Source: an uncultured Clostridia bacterium (GTDB lineage: Bacteria > Bacillota > Clostridia > Oscillospirales > Acutalibacteraceae). From it: 64,000 bases of DNA. The DNA lies in assembly GCA_930990065.1 (NCBI GenBank), contig CAKNOA010000004.1, positions 1 through 64,000 on the forward strand, given 5' to 3'. A model generated the notes under the pieces. The model was not told the DNA's origin and searched no databases. It was given only the letters and a program-made list of their open reading frames with translations. Below are positions 26,119 to 34,424 of this stretch, piece by piece. The translations under genes were made by a program, and so were the position numbers. How positions within the stretch are numbered: the stretch's first letter is position 1; each line of letters begins with the position of its first letter.

Positions 26119-26240
26119 ACGAAAAAACGGAAACACGGAGCCGGGTGACCGGCTCCGTGTTTCCGTTTGAAAAAGGAGATTTATGAAAAAGGCTTATACA
26201 CAAAAATAAAGAAATCAAGAGGAACATCCCCCTGAATACT
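26119..26240 (-). ncRNA. candidate small RNA with strong terminator
   Basis: On the minus strand a perfect TATAAT (26247-26252; -35 TTCCCT, spacer 17) would start transcription near 26240. It would end about 120 nt later at a hairpin with a perfect 20-bp stem (26125-26144 with 26149-26168, GTGA tetraloop) followed by six T. An open frame within it runs through the hairpin without a stop, so it is probably non-coding. Promoter and terminator are seen; function is unknown. Confidence 0.35.
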
Positions 26241-26331
26241 ATCGCTATTATACCGCATTTTTTTGCAAAAGGGAAGTGGTGTTTTTGAAATTTTTTTCGT
26301 GTTTTCTGCCAAATGCATGAACCTCATTTGT

Positions 26332-26377
26332 AGAAAACGGCCAAAGGCAGCTTCCTTTGTGCTGTCCTTTGGCCGTT
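26332..26377 (-). terminator. htrA terminator
   Basis: ACGGCCAAAGG (26337-26347) pairs with CCTTTGGCCGT (26366-26376), with an inner CAGC/GCTG stem. On the minus strand it is followed by GTTTTC. Confidence 0.7.
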
Positions 26378-26389
26378 CTTCCTATCATC

Positions 26390-28009
26390 TTATCCGTTTG
26401 TCGACTGTTCCTGGCTTTCGATCAGGGTCACTTCGATTTCCAAGGTTTTGTCTTCCAGGTACCGGTAAACGGTCAACGTCACCGTATCGCCAGGTTTCTT
26501 TTTCGTCAGCAGATTGCTGAGCACCATGGAAGAGTCCACATCGGTACCGTTAACTTTTGTGATCACGTCGCCCTTCTGCAAACCGGCTTTCTGGGCCGAT
26601 TCGTTATTCACTTCGGCCACATACCAACCTTCCGTCAGCCCATAGAACCGGGCCGTATTCGCGTCAATATATTGGCCGGTAATGCCCAACATCGCGCGGT
26701 CTTTCACATACCCGTAGTTCATCAGGTCCGTAATAATATCCTGCACCGTATTCACGGGGATGGCGAACCCAATGCCTTCAAAGCTGGTATCAACGATCTT
26801 CGAAGAGGTAATACCGATCACTTGGCCGTATTGGTTCACCAGCGCACCGCCGCTGTTACCGGGGTTAATGGCGGCATCCACCTGGATGCAGTCCATGGAG
26901 TACCCGTATTCCGAATTGGTGATTTCACGGTTCAGGGCCGAAATATGGCCATACGTGCAGCTGGAGCTGAACTGCAGGCCGCCAGGGTTGCCTACCGCCG
27001 CTACGGAATCGCCCACCTGCAGGCTGTCGGAATCGCCAAATTCCGCCGCCGTCAAACCGGTGGCATCCACTTTCAGCAGCGCCAGGTCGGTCACACTGTC
27101 GGACCCAATCAGTTTCGCACTGTATGTTTTTCCATCCGACATCACGACTTTCAAAGAATCAGCGCCTTCTACCACGTGGGCATTGGTGATAATATACCCG
27201 TCGCTGGTGGCAATCACACCGCTGCCTTCGCTCTGGGGCGAAATTTCGCTGCCGCTTTCTTTGTCCGTTGTAAAGTCACCCAAAATACCGCCGCCGGTAG
27301 CCTTCTGGTAGTTTTCTACACACACCACGGAGGGAATGACCTTTTGGGCAATTTCCGAATTACTCAGGGTCTTCACCGTACTGCTGTCCGTATTGCTGGT
27401 ATCACTGCTGTCATCTACCACTTTGGTAATGGTAAAGGCGGCGTTGGCGTCGCCACCGGCCGTGGAACCTGTCACGTTAATGTAACCGCCGTTAATCAGC
27501 CCGATGACCGAAGCCACCGATACCCCACTGACCAGCACACAGCACAGCACCACACACAACACGCGCAGTGCGATTTTACCGCCTTTGCCCATGGGCTTTT
27601 TGACTTTAGGTGCTTTCGGGGCTTTCGGGGTTTTGCCCGGTTTGGCCCCATGGGGCGGCTGAACCGGGGGCTGGCTGCCGCCGCCATACGACGGCGTATC
27701 CCCACCATACGGATGCTGGGGGTTCGCATACCCGCTATACGGTGCTTGGCCGGCGTATGGATACGAACCGGTTACCTGGTTCGGCGTTGACGCTGGGCGC
27801 TGCCAGTTATACTGGTTGGCCGTATAGGAAGGCGCCTGTGCCGTTACAGGGGGCTGTACCGGCTGGCTTTGTTGGGAGGAAGCCGGTGTTTCCGGCTGTG
27901 TTGTTTTCGCCGCTTCAACCGGTTGGGCCTCACCGGCAGGCGTCGTGTTGGAATTTTCTTGCTCTATATGGGATCTCTTTTCGAATTCATTTTCGAACTC
28001 ATTCGTCAT
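26390..28009 (-). CDS. htrA: HtrA/DegP-family membrane serine protease with PDZ domain
   Basis: A 539-residue protease. Residues 1-140 form a disordered cytoplasmic segment rich in Pro, Gln, Ser and Tyr; a membrane helix spans about 146-172; the trypsin-like domain (about 220-415) carries His278 (TNAHVV), Asp308 (TDLALL) and Ser386 (GNSGG); a C-terminal PDZ domain (about 430-525) follows. Such proteins degrade misfolded secreted proteins at the outer membrane face. The ATG at 28009 is preceded by AAGGAA about 12 bp away, a weak site. Long N-terminal cytoplasmic tails of this kind are common in clostridial HtrA. Confidence 0.93.
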   Translation of the reverse strand: MTNEFENEFEKRSHIEQENSNTTPAGEAQPVEAAKTTQPETPASSQQSQPVQPPVTAQAPSYTANQYNWQRPASTPNQVTGSYPYAGQAPYSGYANPQHPYGGDTPSYGGGSQPPVQPPHGAKPGKTPKAPKAPKVKKPMGKGGKIALRVLCVVLCCVLVSGVSVASVIGLINGGYINVTGSTAGGDANAAFTITKVVDDSSDTSNTDSSTVKTLSNSEIAQKVIPSVVCVENYQKATGGGILGDFTTDKESGSEISPQSEGSGVIATSDGYIITNAHVVEGADSLKVVMSDGKTYSAKLIGSDSVTDLALLKVDATGLTAAEFGDSDSLQVGDSVAAVGNPGGLQFSSSCTYGHISALNREITNSEYGYSMDCIQVDAAINPGNSGGALVNQYGQVIGITSSKIVDTSFEGIGFAIPVNTVQDIITDLMNYGYVKDRAMLGITGQYIDANTARFYGLTEGWYVAEVNNESAQKAGLQKGDVITKVNGTDVDSSMVLSNLLTKKKPGDTVTLTVYRYLEDKTLEIEVTLIESQEQSTNG

Positions 28010-28145
28010 CGTCTCATCATTTCCTTTCCAAAACAATGGGGCCGTCAAGGAACGATCTGGCTTTCGCTCTTGCGACTATCTGTAGTATGCCAAACCTGTG
28101 TGAAAAAAATGTGACAGCTTCTTTACCTTTCCCTGATTTTTACTT

Positions 28146-29513
28146 TTACAGCCCTTTTAGGCATTTTTCCAGTGCCCTAACCCCTGCGGCGATTTTCTCG
28201 GTGGGAATCCCGGCAAACCCCAAGATCAGGCTCTCGTTTTTTTCCCCGCCCACACGCAGGCGGATGCCATTTTCCCGGGCCGCTTCGACCGCTTTTTCCC
28301 CTTGTAAACCCGGTAGCGTGACCCGCACCGTCAGGGACGTCTCCTGTAAGGAGATAACTGCCTCCTTTCCAAACGTATCCCGCAGGGCGCGCAACAGCAG
28401 CGAGCTCTTTTCGGCGTACAATTTGCGCATACGGCGCAAGTGCTTTTCCAAATACCCCTGTGAAATATACGAGGCCAGCGCTAACTGCTCGATTTTCGAA
28501 GCCGTTTGGTGGTACGCCAAAAAGCGGCCGTCATACCGGCGGCTTAACCGGGGCGGCAGCACCATGTATCCAAGCCGCACACTGGGCAGCAACAGTTTGG
28601 AAAAGGAACCGATATAGGCCACCCATTCTTCGCCTCCCATGCCCTGTAACGCGGGCACCGGCCGCGCCCGGTACCGCAATTCCCCGTTATAATCGTCTTC
28701 GATCAGCCACCCGCCGTTTTCCCTGGCCCACTGGAGCAACTCCTGCCGTCGCGCCGGGGGGATGACCCGGCCCGACGACGGGGTCAGCAGTACCTGATGG
28801 ACGCCGCTTTTTTGCAAAGCCTCTGGGAGCGGACCACTCCCGTCTTCCGGAAGGCGCACGATCTCAAAGCCCGCGTCGGCAAAGACCCGTTCGGCCTGTG
28901 GAAAAGGCGCCGGCGACATGGCGATTCGCTTTTCCGTAAGCAGCGCACATAACTGAATGAGCAAGGGCTGAATGCCCGCTCCAATCACAATCCGTTCCGG
29001 CGGCGCCGTCACCCCCCGCACCCGGTAGGTATACGCCGACAACGCCCGGCGCAAACTGATTTCCCCCTGGGGATCGCCGTACGAAGCAATGGCCGTTGTG
29101 TCGGCCAGCACCTGGCGGATCTGCTTTTGCCACTGCACACTGTCGGTATGGGCGGCGTCCACCGATTCCGTCCCAAAATCGTACTGCACCGGCGGCTGCG
29201 GCTTACGAAACGGCGGTAAAAGCGGGGATACTTCTATGAGGGATGCTGCCAGTGCCTGTTGTCCGAGGCCCCCCTGGACAAAAAAGCCCCGTTTGGGTTC
29301 GTTGCGCAAGTAGCCTTCTACGCACAGCTGCTGGTACGCTTCTTCCACCGTGGTGCGGCTGATACCCCAGTCTTCCGCCCCCCGGCGAATAGACGGCACA
29401 CGGCTGCCCGGGGCCAGCCCCCCTTTTTCAATGGCTGTCCGAATGGCCCGGTACAGCTGTTCATAGAGCGGCTCTTTTTTCTTTTCGTCCAGTTGAATCC
29501 CTTCATAAAACAT
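28146..29513 (-). CDS. pdxR: MocR/PdxR-type PLP-dependent transcriptional regulator
   Basis: A 455-residue GntR/MocR regulator: winged helix at 1-75 (VPSIRRGAEDWGISRTTVEEAYQQL) fused to an aminotransferase-fold domain whose PLP-binding lysine lies in YIGSFSKLLLPSVRLGY. PdxR proteins sense pyridoxal phosphate and control B6 synthesis or salvage genes. It is divergent from pyridoxamine kinase and other B6 genes, which makes PdxR the best reading among MocR regulators; the symbol is by context. The shared 147-bp intergenic region holds candidate operators. Confidence 0.85.
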   Translation of the reverse strand: MFYEGIQLDEKKKEPLYEQLYRAIRTAIEKGGLAPGSRVPSIRRGAEDWGISRTTVEEAYQQLCVEGYLRNEPKRGFFVQGGLGQQALAASLIEVSPLLPPFRKPQPPVQYDFGTESVDAAHTDSVQWQKQIRQVLADTTAIASYGDPQGEISLRRALSAYTYRVRGVTAPPERIVIGAGIQPLLIQLCALLTEKRIAMSPAPFPQAERVFADAGFEIVRLPEDGSGPLPEALQKSGVHQVLLTPSSGRVIPPARRQELLQWARENGGWLIEDDYNGELRYRARPVPALQGMGGEEWVAYIGSFSKLLLPSVRLGYMVLPPRLSRRYDGRFLAYHQTASKIEQLALASYISQGYLEKHLRRMRKLYAEKSSLLLRALRDTFGKEAVISLQETSLTVRVTLPGLQGEKAVEAARENGIRLRVGGEKNESLILGFAGIPTEKIAAGVRALEKCLKGL

Positions 29514-29540
29514 GGCAAGGCCCCCTTTTCTTTCTTCTTT

Positions 29541-29622
29541 ATCATACCGCGTTTTTCCCTATCTGTACATGAAAAATTTTTTAAAACTGTATATTTTAAA
29601 AAGTACAGTCTGGCGCTATACT
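29541..29622. promoter_or_regulatory. divergent promoters with CTGTA-type operator sites
   Basis: Three CTGTA-like half-sites: CTGTACAT (29563-29570), ACTGTATAT (29586-29594) and, inverted, GTACAGT (29603-29609). The first two are direct repeats 24 bp apart; the last two form an inverted repeat (ACTGTA-12-TACAGT). They overlap the -35 regions of both directions: the plus -10 TATACT is at 29617-29622, the minus -10 TATGAT at 29541-29546 with TGTACA 17 bp upstream. The MocR product is the obvious candidate binder. Confidence 0.5.
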
Positions 29623-29660
29623 GAGGGACACAAGAAAGAACTTGAAAGAAGGTTTTCGCC

Positions 29661-30503
29661 ATGCTAAAGCGTGTTGTCGCCATTCATGATATTTCCTGTG
29701 TGGGCAAATGTTCCCTCACCGTGGCCCTGCCGGTGCTATCCGCTGCCGGAATCGAATGCAGTGTTCTGCCCACTGCGGTCCTTTCCACCCATACGGGCGG
29801 ATTTACCGGATATACGTTTCGCGATTTGACGGACGATATGGCCCCCATTGCCCGGCACTGGGAATCGCTGTCCCTGTCGGTGGATGCTTTTTACACCGGT
29901 TATTTGGGATCGGTGGAACAGACCGAACTGGTGCGCCAGCTGATCCACCGGTTAAAAAATGAAAAGAGTTTTGTGTTTGTCGATCCGGCCATGGCCGATA
30001 ACGGTAAACTGTACGCCGGTTTTGACCTGCACTTTGTCGAGGGCATGGCGGCCCTGTGCCGGGAAGCCGATATTATCATCCCCAACCTGACTGAAGCGGC
30101 GTTTTTGCTAAACGAACCGTATCAGGAAAACGGGTATACCCGCCGTGACATTCAGGCGCTGCTGCGCCGCCTTTCCGATATGGGTCCCCAGCAGGTTATT
30201 CTGACCGGCATTACCTATGAACCCGGCCGCATTGGGGCCGCTGCCTATGACCGGCGTACGGATCGCTACTGCGAATATCTGGATGAACAGGTCGACGGTT
30301 ATTTCCACGGTACCGGTGATTTGTTTGCCAGCGCCGTGTTGTCGGCCTTGATGAATCACCATTCGTTAGCTCATGCCTTGGAAATCGCCACCCGGTTTGT
30401 GCTGCAGTCCATTCGCAACACGGTACAAAACGGGACGGACCGCCGGTTCGGTGTCGATTTTGAACATGCGCTCTTGCCGTTTATGCAGGAAACCCTGCGC
30501 TAA
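29661..30503 (+). CDS. pdxY: pyridoxamine/pyridoxal kinase
   Basis: A 280-residue ribokinase-fold kinase that phosphorylates pyridoxal, pyridoxamine or pyridoxine in B6 salvage. Motifs: DISCVGKCSLTVALPVL and THTGGFTGYTFRDLTDD near the N-terminus (substrate site) and DGYFHGTGDLFASAVL (anion hole with catalytic Asp). Length agrees with PdxY/PdxK. First gene of a four-gene operon, divergent from the MocR regulator. GAAAGAAGG precedes the ATG. Confidence 0.9.
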   Translation: MLKRVVAIHDISCVGKCSLTVALPVLSAAGIECSVLPTAVLSTHTGGFTGYTFRDLTDDMAPIARHWESLSLSVDAFYTGYLGSVEQTELVRQLIHRLKNEKSFVFVDPAMADNGKLYAGFDLHFVEGMAALCREADIIIPNLTEAAFLLNEPYQENGYTRRDIQALLRRLSDMGPQQVILTGITYEPGRIGAAAYDRRTDRYCEYLDEQVDGYFHGTGDLFASAVLSALMNHHSLAHALEIATRFVLQSIRNTVQNGTDRRFGVDFEHALLPFMQETLR

Positions 30504-30541
30504 AAGCAGCCAACGATTGTTACGAAAGGAGAAAAAAGGTT

Positions 30542-31087
30542 ATGTCGCTTTCTACCATTCGTGACCAGGCCCGCCAGGCCGTCACGGAACTTTTGGAAAA
30601 ATCCGCCCTGCCGCAGGGCAGCCTGCTGGTTGTGGGATGCAGCACCAGTGAAATTCTGGGCGGTTCCATCGGCCATAACGGCAGCTTGGAAGCGGCCCAG
30701 GCCGTGTATGAAGGAATGGCGCCGGTATTGCAGGCCCACGGTATCCACTTGGCCGCCCAGTGCTGTGAACACCTGAACCGTGCCCTGATTGTGGAACGGT
30801 CCGTGGCCCTGGCCCGTCAGTACGAAGAAGTATGTGTGGTGCCCCAGCCCCATGCCGGCGGCAGCTGGGCCACCGTTTGCTGGCAGCAATTTACCGACCC
30901 GGTCGCTGTCGAAACCATTCGGGCCGAGGCCGGCATCGATATCGGCGACACGCTCATCGGTATGCACCTGCGTGCAGTAGCTGTGCCGGTCCGCCTGTCG
31001 GTCTCCGAAATCGGCAGCGCCCGGGTCGTATGTGCCCGCACACGCCCCAAATATATCGGTGGCAGCCGCGCTGTTTATGAACGCTGA
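30542..31087 (+). CDS. YwlG/UPF0340 (TIGR01440) family protein
   Basis: A 181-residue soluble protein of the UPF0340 family, recognised by LLVVGCSTSEILGGSIG, AAQCCEHLNRALIVER and VPQPHAGGSWATVCW with the C-terminal RPKYIGGSRAVYER. Function of the family is unknown. Here it is embedded in a B6 salvage operon, 38 bp after the kinase and 16 bp before the PLP homeostasis gene. GAAAGGAG precedes the ATG. Confidence 0.88.
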   Translation: MSLSTIRDQARQAVTELLEKSALPQGSLLVVGCSTSEILGGSIGHNGSLEAAQAVYEGMAPVLQAHGIHLAAQCCEHLNRALIVERSVALARQYEEVCVVPQPHAGGSWATVCWQQFTDPVAVETIRAEAGIDIGDTLIGMHLRAVAVPVRLSVSEIGSARVVCARTRPKYIGGSRAVYER

Positions 31088-31103
31088 AAGGAGTGTCCGT
31101 TTT

Positions 31104-31838
31104 ATGGAATATACAGCCTGTACCCCTACTTTGGATGAACTAAAAAAACGGATTACCGCCATTCGGGCCCGCATGGAAAAAGCCGCCCTCGAAAGCGGCC
31201 GGGACCCGGCCAGTGTGCGGCTGTGTGCCGCCTGTAAAACCCGCACCGTCGAAACCGTGCGGCTTTCGGCCCAGTGTGCCATTGACCTGTTCGGCGAAAA
31301 TCATGTACAGGAATTGGTGGAGAAAAAGGACGCCGGTGCGTATCTAGCCAAGCCCTGCCACTTTATCGGGCATTTGCAGACAAATAAAATCAAAAAAGTG
31401 GTCGGCCGCGCTGACGTGATCGAAAGTGTGGATTCGGCCCGGCTGCTCGACCTAATCGACCGGGAGGCGGACCGGCAGCAGCTGGTGCAGCCCGTCTTTT
31501 TGGAGGTCAATATTGGTGGCGAAGAGAGCAAAAGCGGCGTAAAGCCGGAAGAACTCATGCCCCTGCTCCAGCACGCTTCTACCCTTTCTCACATTTGCGT
31601 CACCGGGCTGATGACCATTCCGCCGGTCTATACCAGCGATGAACAAAACCGGGGGTATTTGCGGCATATGCATCAGCTGTTCGAAGAAGCGAGCGCACTG
31701 TCCCTACCCCATATAGAGATCAAAGAATTATCCATGGGCATGAGTGGGGACTTTGAAAACGCCATTCGCGAAGGCGCCACGCTGGTGCGTATTGGTACGG
31801 CGATTTACGGCCCCCGTCCCCCGAAAGCCCAGGCGTAA
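31104..31838 (+). CDS. YggS-family PLP homeostasis protein
   Basis: A 244-residue PLPHP/YggS family member, a single-domain alanine-racemase-fold protein that binds PLP and buffers B6 vitamers. The PLP lysine is Lys45 (CAACKTRTVETVR). Family motifs are FGENHVQELVEKK, CHFIGHLQTNKIK, ELSMGMSGDFENAI and TLVRIGTAIYGPR. The ATG at 31104 has AAAGGAG 13 bp upstream; an in-frame upstream ATG would overlap the previous gene by more than 50 bp. Third gene of the B6 operon. Confidence 0.93.
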   Translation: MEYTACTPTLDELKKRITAIRARMEKAALESGRDPASVRLCAACKTRTVETVRLSAQCAIDLFGENHVQELVEKKDAGAYLAKPCHFIGHLQTNKIKKVVGRADVIESVDSARLLDLIDREADRQQLVQPVFLEVNIGGEESKSGVKPEELMPLLQHASTLSHICVTGLMTIPPVYTSDEQNRGYLRHMHQLFEEASALSLPHIEIKELSMGMSGDFENAIREGATLVRIGTAIYGPRPPKAQA

Positions 31839-31868
31839 AAGTCCCATTGTATGAGGAGGAATCGAAAC

Positions 31869-32443
31869 ATGAATCGAAAAGTTCTGACCCAGAATACCAC
31901 CGTCAATCTGGCGGTAACCGGCCTGATGGGGGCGCTGGTCTTTGTGGCCACCTTTTTCCTGAAAATTGAAATCCCCGTAGGCGGCGACCGCACCATGATC
32001 GGCTTTGCCAATGTATTTTGCATCCTGTCGGGCCTGCTGTTAGGGCCGGTTTACGGCGGTTGCGCGGCCGGGTTTGGCTCGTTTTTGTTTGACGTGGTGG
32101 GCGGCTGGTTCAGCAGTGCCCCGGTCACGCTGATTACCAAATTTTTATGGCGTTTTTCTGCGGGCTGATCGCTCACGGCGGGCGTAAAGAAAGCCGTCAC
32201 CCGGCTACGTCCCGTCTGGTAGTCGCCGCTGTGGTGGGGTCCCTGGCCTACTGCCTGATGTATTTAGGGTATTCGCTATTCAAAGAAGTCCTGGCGGGCA
32301 GTTCATTTGACGCCGCGCTGATTGTGATGTACACGAAAGCCGGTGCGACCCTGCTCAATGCGGTGATCGCCGATGTGATTGCCGTGCCGTTTTACTGGGC
32401 GCTGCATAGGGCTTTGCAAAAAGGCGGGTTATTAAAGGGATAA
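31869..32443 (+). pseudogene. ECF transporter S component, one-base frameshift
   Basis: Substrate-binding membrane subunit of an energy-coupling-factor vitamin importer, about 190 residues if repaired. The first part (from 31869, AGGAGGAATCG upstream) reads to a stop at 32168 with FVATFFLKIEIPVGGDRTMIGF, ILSGLLLGPVYGG and LITKF. The rest continues in another frame from 32147 (MAFFCGLIAHGG..LLNAVIADVIAVPFYWAL). A single extra T in the five-T run at 32140-32144 restores one frame (ITKFFMAFFCGL). This may be a real inactivation, a sequencing error, or transcript slippage. Operon context points to pyridoxine uptake (PdxU-type), an inference. Confidence 0.8.
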
Positions 32444-32525
32444 CCCGTCCCTTTTCTCTTCTGTTTCCTACAATTTTCTGCCCGTTTCCCCACAGGAATT
32501 TTACATGGGTTTTTCCCGTTCTACA

Positions 32526-32554
32526 TTGACATTGCAAGGTGGGGCGCGTATACT
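32526..32554 (+). promoter_or_regulatory. sigma-A promoter of the M-box/mgtE unit
   Basis: TTGACA (32526-32531), exact 17-bp spacer, TATACT (32549-32554). Start of transcription predicted near 32560, just before the riboswitch. Confidence 0.85.
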
Positions 32555-32574
32555 GAAACATAGAAAATTTATGT

Positions 32575-32757
32575 CATTTCGGTAGGTGAGGCTACCGCAG
32601 GGAAGGGGTACAGAACACCCCGGGATTGCTGCCGCAAGATGGTGGAGACACCGCTTAGCTACGGTTAACAGTCTATGTCGTGGAAGGCATCGACTAATGC
32701 AATTACACGCCGGTTTTTCCGGCATGCCCTGCGAAGCTAAAGCTTGAACGGGTGGTG
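32575..32757 (+). promoter_or_regulatory. M-box (ykoK leader) Mg2+ riboswitch
   Basis: About 180 nt with the M-box hallmarks: GGTAGGTGAGGCTACC near the 5' end, the GGAGACACCGCTTAGC segment, TATGTCGTGGAAGGCATCGACTAATGC, and a GCTAAAGCTTGAA 3' segment. High Mg2+ folds the aptamer and allows the following terminator to form, shutting off mgtE. It lies between a strong promoter and an intrinsic terminator, upstream of a Mg2+ transporter gene, as in other Firmicutes. Confidence 0.92.
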
Positions 32758-32760
32758 AAT

Positions 32761-32804
32761 GCCTCATTCTGTTTGGGCTTTTTGCGCCGGAATGAGGCTT
32801 TTTT
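32761..32804 (+). terminator. riboswitch-controlled terminator
   Basis: GCCTCATTC (32761-32769) pairs with GAATGAGGC (32790-32798), followed by six T. It begins 3 nt after the M-box aptamer and is the expression platform. Confidence 0.88.
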
Positions 32805-32841
32805 CTGTCTATTTCCCGAAAAATGAGAGGTGAGAAAGAGT

Positions 32842-32949
32842 ATGGAAGGCAACCCGGGTGATCGATTATGCGGAATTCATTTGGCAAAGGCGGCTGTGAG
32901 GGGCCATGGGCGCCCTGTTTCCGGCTTTTTCTCCAAACACTGGGTCTAA
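32842..32949 (+). CDS. possible 35-residue leader ORF
   Basis: ATG at 32842 with GAGGTGAG 9-16 bp upstream opens a 35-codon frame ending in TAA at 32947-32949 (MEGNPGDRL...FFSKHWV). It lies in the 258-bp leader between the riboswitch terminator and mgtE. Could be a leader peptide or chance; no family recognised. Confidence 0.25.
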   Translation: MEGNPGDRLCGIHLAKAAVRGHGRPVSGFFSKHWV

Positions 32950-33062
32950 GGTTCCCCAGCCCCTTTTGCTTTTTGTATTTCCAAATCTCATTCGGTCTCG
33001 ATGAAACGATCGAAAACGGGCATGATGACACATGAACGCGAACCGAAACGGAGGAATACACC

Positions 33063-34415
33063 ATGAGCGATTGGGAACTGAAATTTGACGAACTCAACGA
33101 ACTGGCGGAAACCAGTCAATTTAAAAAACTGAAGGCCATCCTGGACGAAAAAAACGAAATGGACGTGGCTGAATTCATCGGGCAGCTGCCCCATGAAAAA
33201 GCACTGGCCACCTTCCGTATTTTGCAAAAAGATCTGGCCAGCGAAGTATTTGCCTGCATGGATCCCGATGAACAGCAGGAAATTATCCGTGATATCAGCG
33301 ATACGGAACTGAATCAGATCATCGAAGATCTGTACACCGACGATGCCGTCGATATGATCGAAGAAATGCCCGCCAATGTGGCGCGCCGGATTTTGCGGCT
33401 GGCTACCCCCGAAACCCGGGCCCAGATCAACCAGTACCTGAAATATCCGGAAAACAGCGCCGGCAGCATTATGACCAGCGAATATGTGGCGCTGCGGGCT
33501 ACCATGAACGTGGAACAGGCTTTCAGCTATATCCGGCATCACGGGGTCGACAAAGAAACCATATACACCTGTTATGTTGTCGATAATCAGCGTAAACTGA
33601 TCGGGGTTATCACGCTGAAAGATCTGTTGATGAACCCCTATGAAACCGTGGTCAGCGAAATCATGGACGATAACGTCATCCGGGTTACTACTACGGAGGA
33701 CCGGGAAGACGTTTCCCAAATCTTTAATAAGTACGATCTGCTGGCCTTGCCGGTGGTCGACAGTGAAAACCGTCTGGTGGGTATTGTCACGGTTGACGAT
33801 GCCGTCGACGTCATGGAACAGGAAGCCACCGAAGATATCCAGAAGATGGCCGCTATGGCCCCTTCGGAAAAACCGTACCTGAAAACCAGCGTGTTTACCC
33901 TGGCCCGCAACCGGATTGTGTGGTTGATGGTCCTGATGGTCAGCAGTATGTGCACCGGCGGGATTTTGTCTTCGTATGAAGCGGCCTTTTCGGCCATCCC
34001 GCTGCTGGTTACGTTCATCCCCATGCTGACCGATACGGGCGGGAACGCCGGCAGCCAGGCCAGCACCATGATCATCCGTAGCATGACGCTGGGGGATATC
34101 GTCCCGCGGGATATTCTGCGGGTACTGTGGAAGGAATTCCGGGTATCGCTGTTGTGCGGTTTTGGGTTGGCACTTGTTAACTACGTGCGCCTGATTATCA
34201 TGTATCCAGGCCAGGAAGGCCTCTCCCTGGTTGTCGCGTTGAGCGTTATGGGTACCGTGATTATGTCGAAGACCATCGGCTGCACGCTGCCGATTATTGC
34301 CCGTTGCCTGCATCTGGACCCCACCTTAATGGCTTCCCCGCTGATCACCACGATTGTGGATGCTGCGAGCCTGATTTTGTACTTCCAGATTGCTTCCATG
34401 CTGCTGCCCCTGTAA
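33063..34415 (+). CDS. mgtE: MgtE-family magnesium transporter
   Basis: A 450-residue Mg2+ channel/transporter. The N-terminal helical domain (about 1-130, VAEFIGQLPHEKALATFRIL), two CBS domains (about 135-260) that sense cytosolic Mg2+, a connecting helix, and a five-helix membrane domain (about 285-450) with the pore motif PMLTDTGGNAGSQASTMI are all visible. Controlled transcriptionally by the M-box riboswitch upstream and post-translationally by its CBS domains. AACGGAGGAATA lies before the ATG. Confidence 0.95.
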   Translation: MSDWELKFDELNELAETSQFKKLKAILDEKNEMDVAEFIGQLPHEKALATFRILQKDLASEVFACMDPDEQQEIIRDISDTELNQIIEDLYTDDAVDMIEEMPANVARRILRLATPETRAQINQYLKYPENSAGSIMTSEYVALRATMNVEQAFSYIRHHGVDKETIYTCYVVDNQRKLIGVITLKDLLMNPYETVVSEIMDDNVIRVTTTEDREDVSQIFNKYDLLALPVVDSENRLVGIVTVDDAVDVMEQEATEDIQKMAAMAPSEKPYLKTSVFTLARNRIVWLMVLMVSSMCTGGILSSYEAAFSAIPLLVTFIPMLTDTGGNAGSQASTMIIRSMTLGDIVPRDILRVLWKEFRVSLLCGFGLALVNYVRLIIMYPGQEGLSLVVALSVMGTVIMSKTIGCTLPIIARCLHLDPTLMASPLITTIVDAASLILYFQIASMLLPL

Positions 34416-34424
34416 TCCTTGTTG

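Larger units (their letters stand above)
25683..26389. other. AT-rich intergenic region with stacked terminators
   Basis: 707 bp between the XRE and htrA genes. It contains the XRE promoter, a bidirectional terminator (26023-26042), a second minus-strand terminator with a 20-bp perfect stem (26119-26168), a minus-strand TATAAT (26247-26252) and the htrA terminator (26332-26377). The short plus-strand frame 26183-26209 (8 codons after AAGGAG) is probably chance. No convincing protein gene. Confidence 0.6.

Noticed and set aside
26183-26209. Eight-codon plus-strand frame (MKKAYTQK) after AAGGAG
   Set aside because: Too short, no promoter and overlapped by a minus-strand candidate small RNA; probably chance.
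26006-26227. 73-codon minus-strand frame starting with a hydrophobic MFLLISLFLC segment
   Set aside because: It runs through the strong terminator hairpin at 26119-26168 without a stop, its ribosome-binding site touches the ATG and codon use looks random.
26357-27790. 477-codon plus-strand open frame
   Set aside because: Antisense shadow of htrA, which has the intact catalytic triad and PDZ domain.
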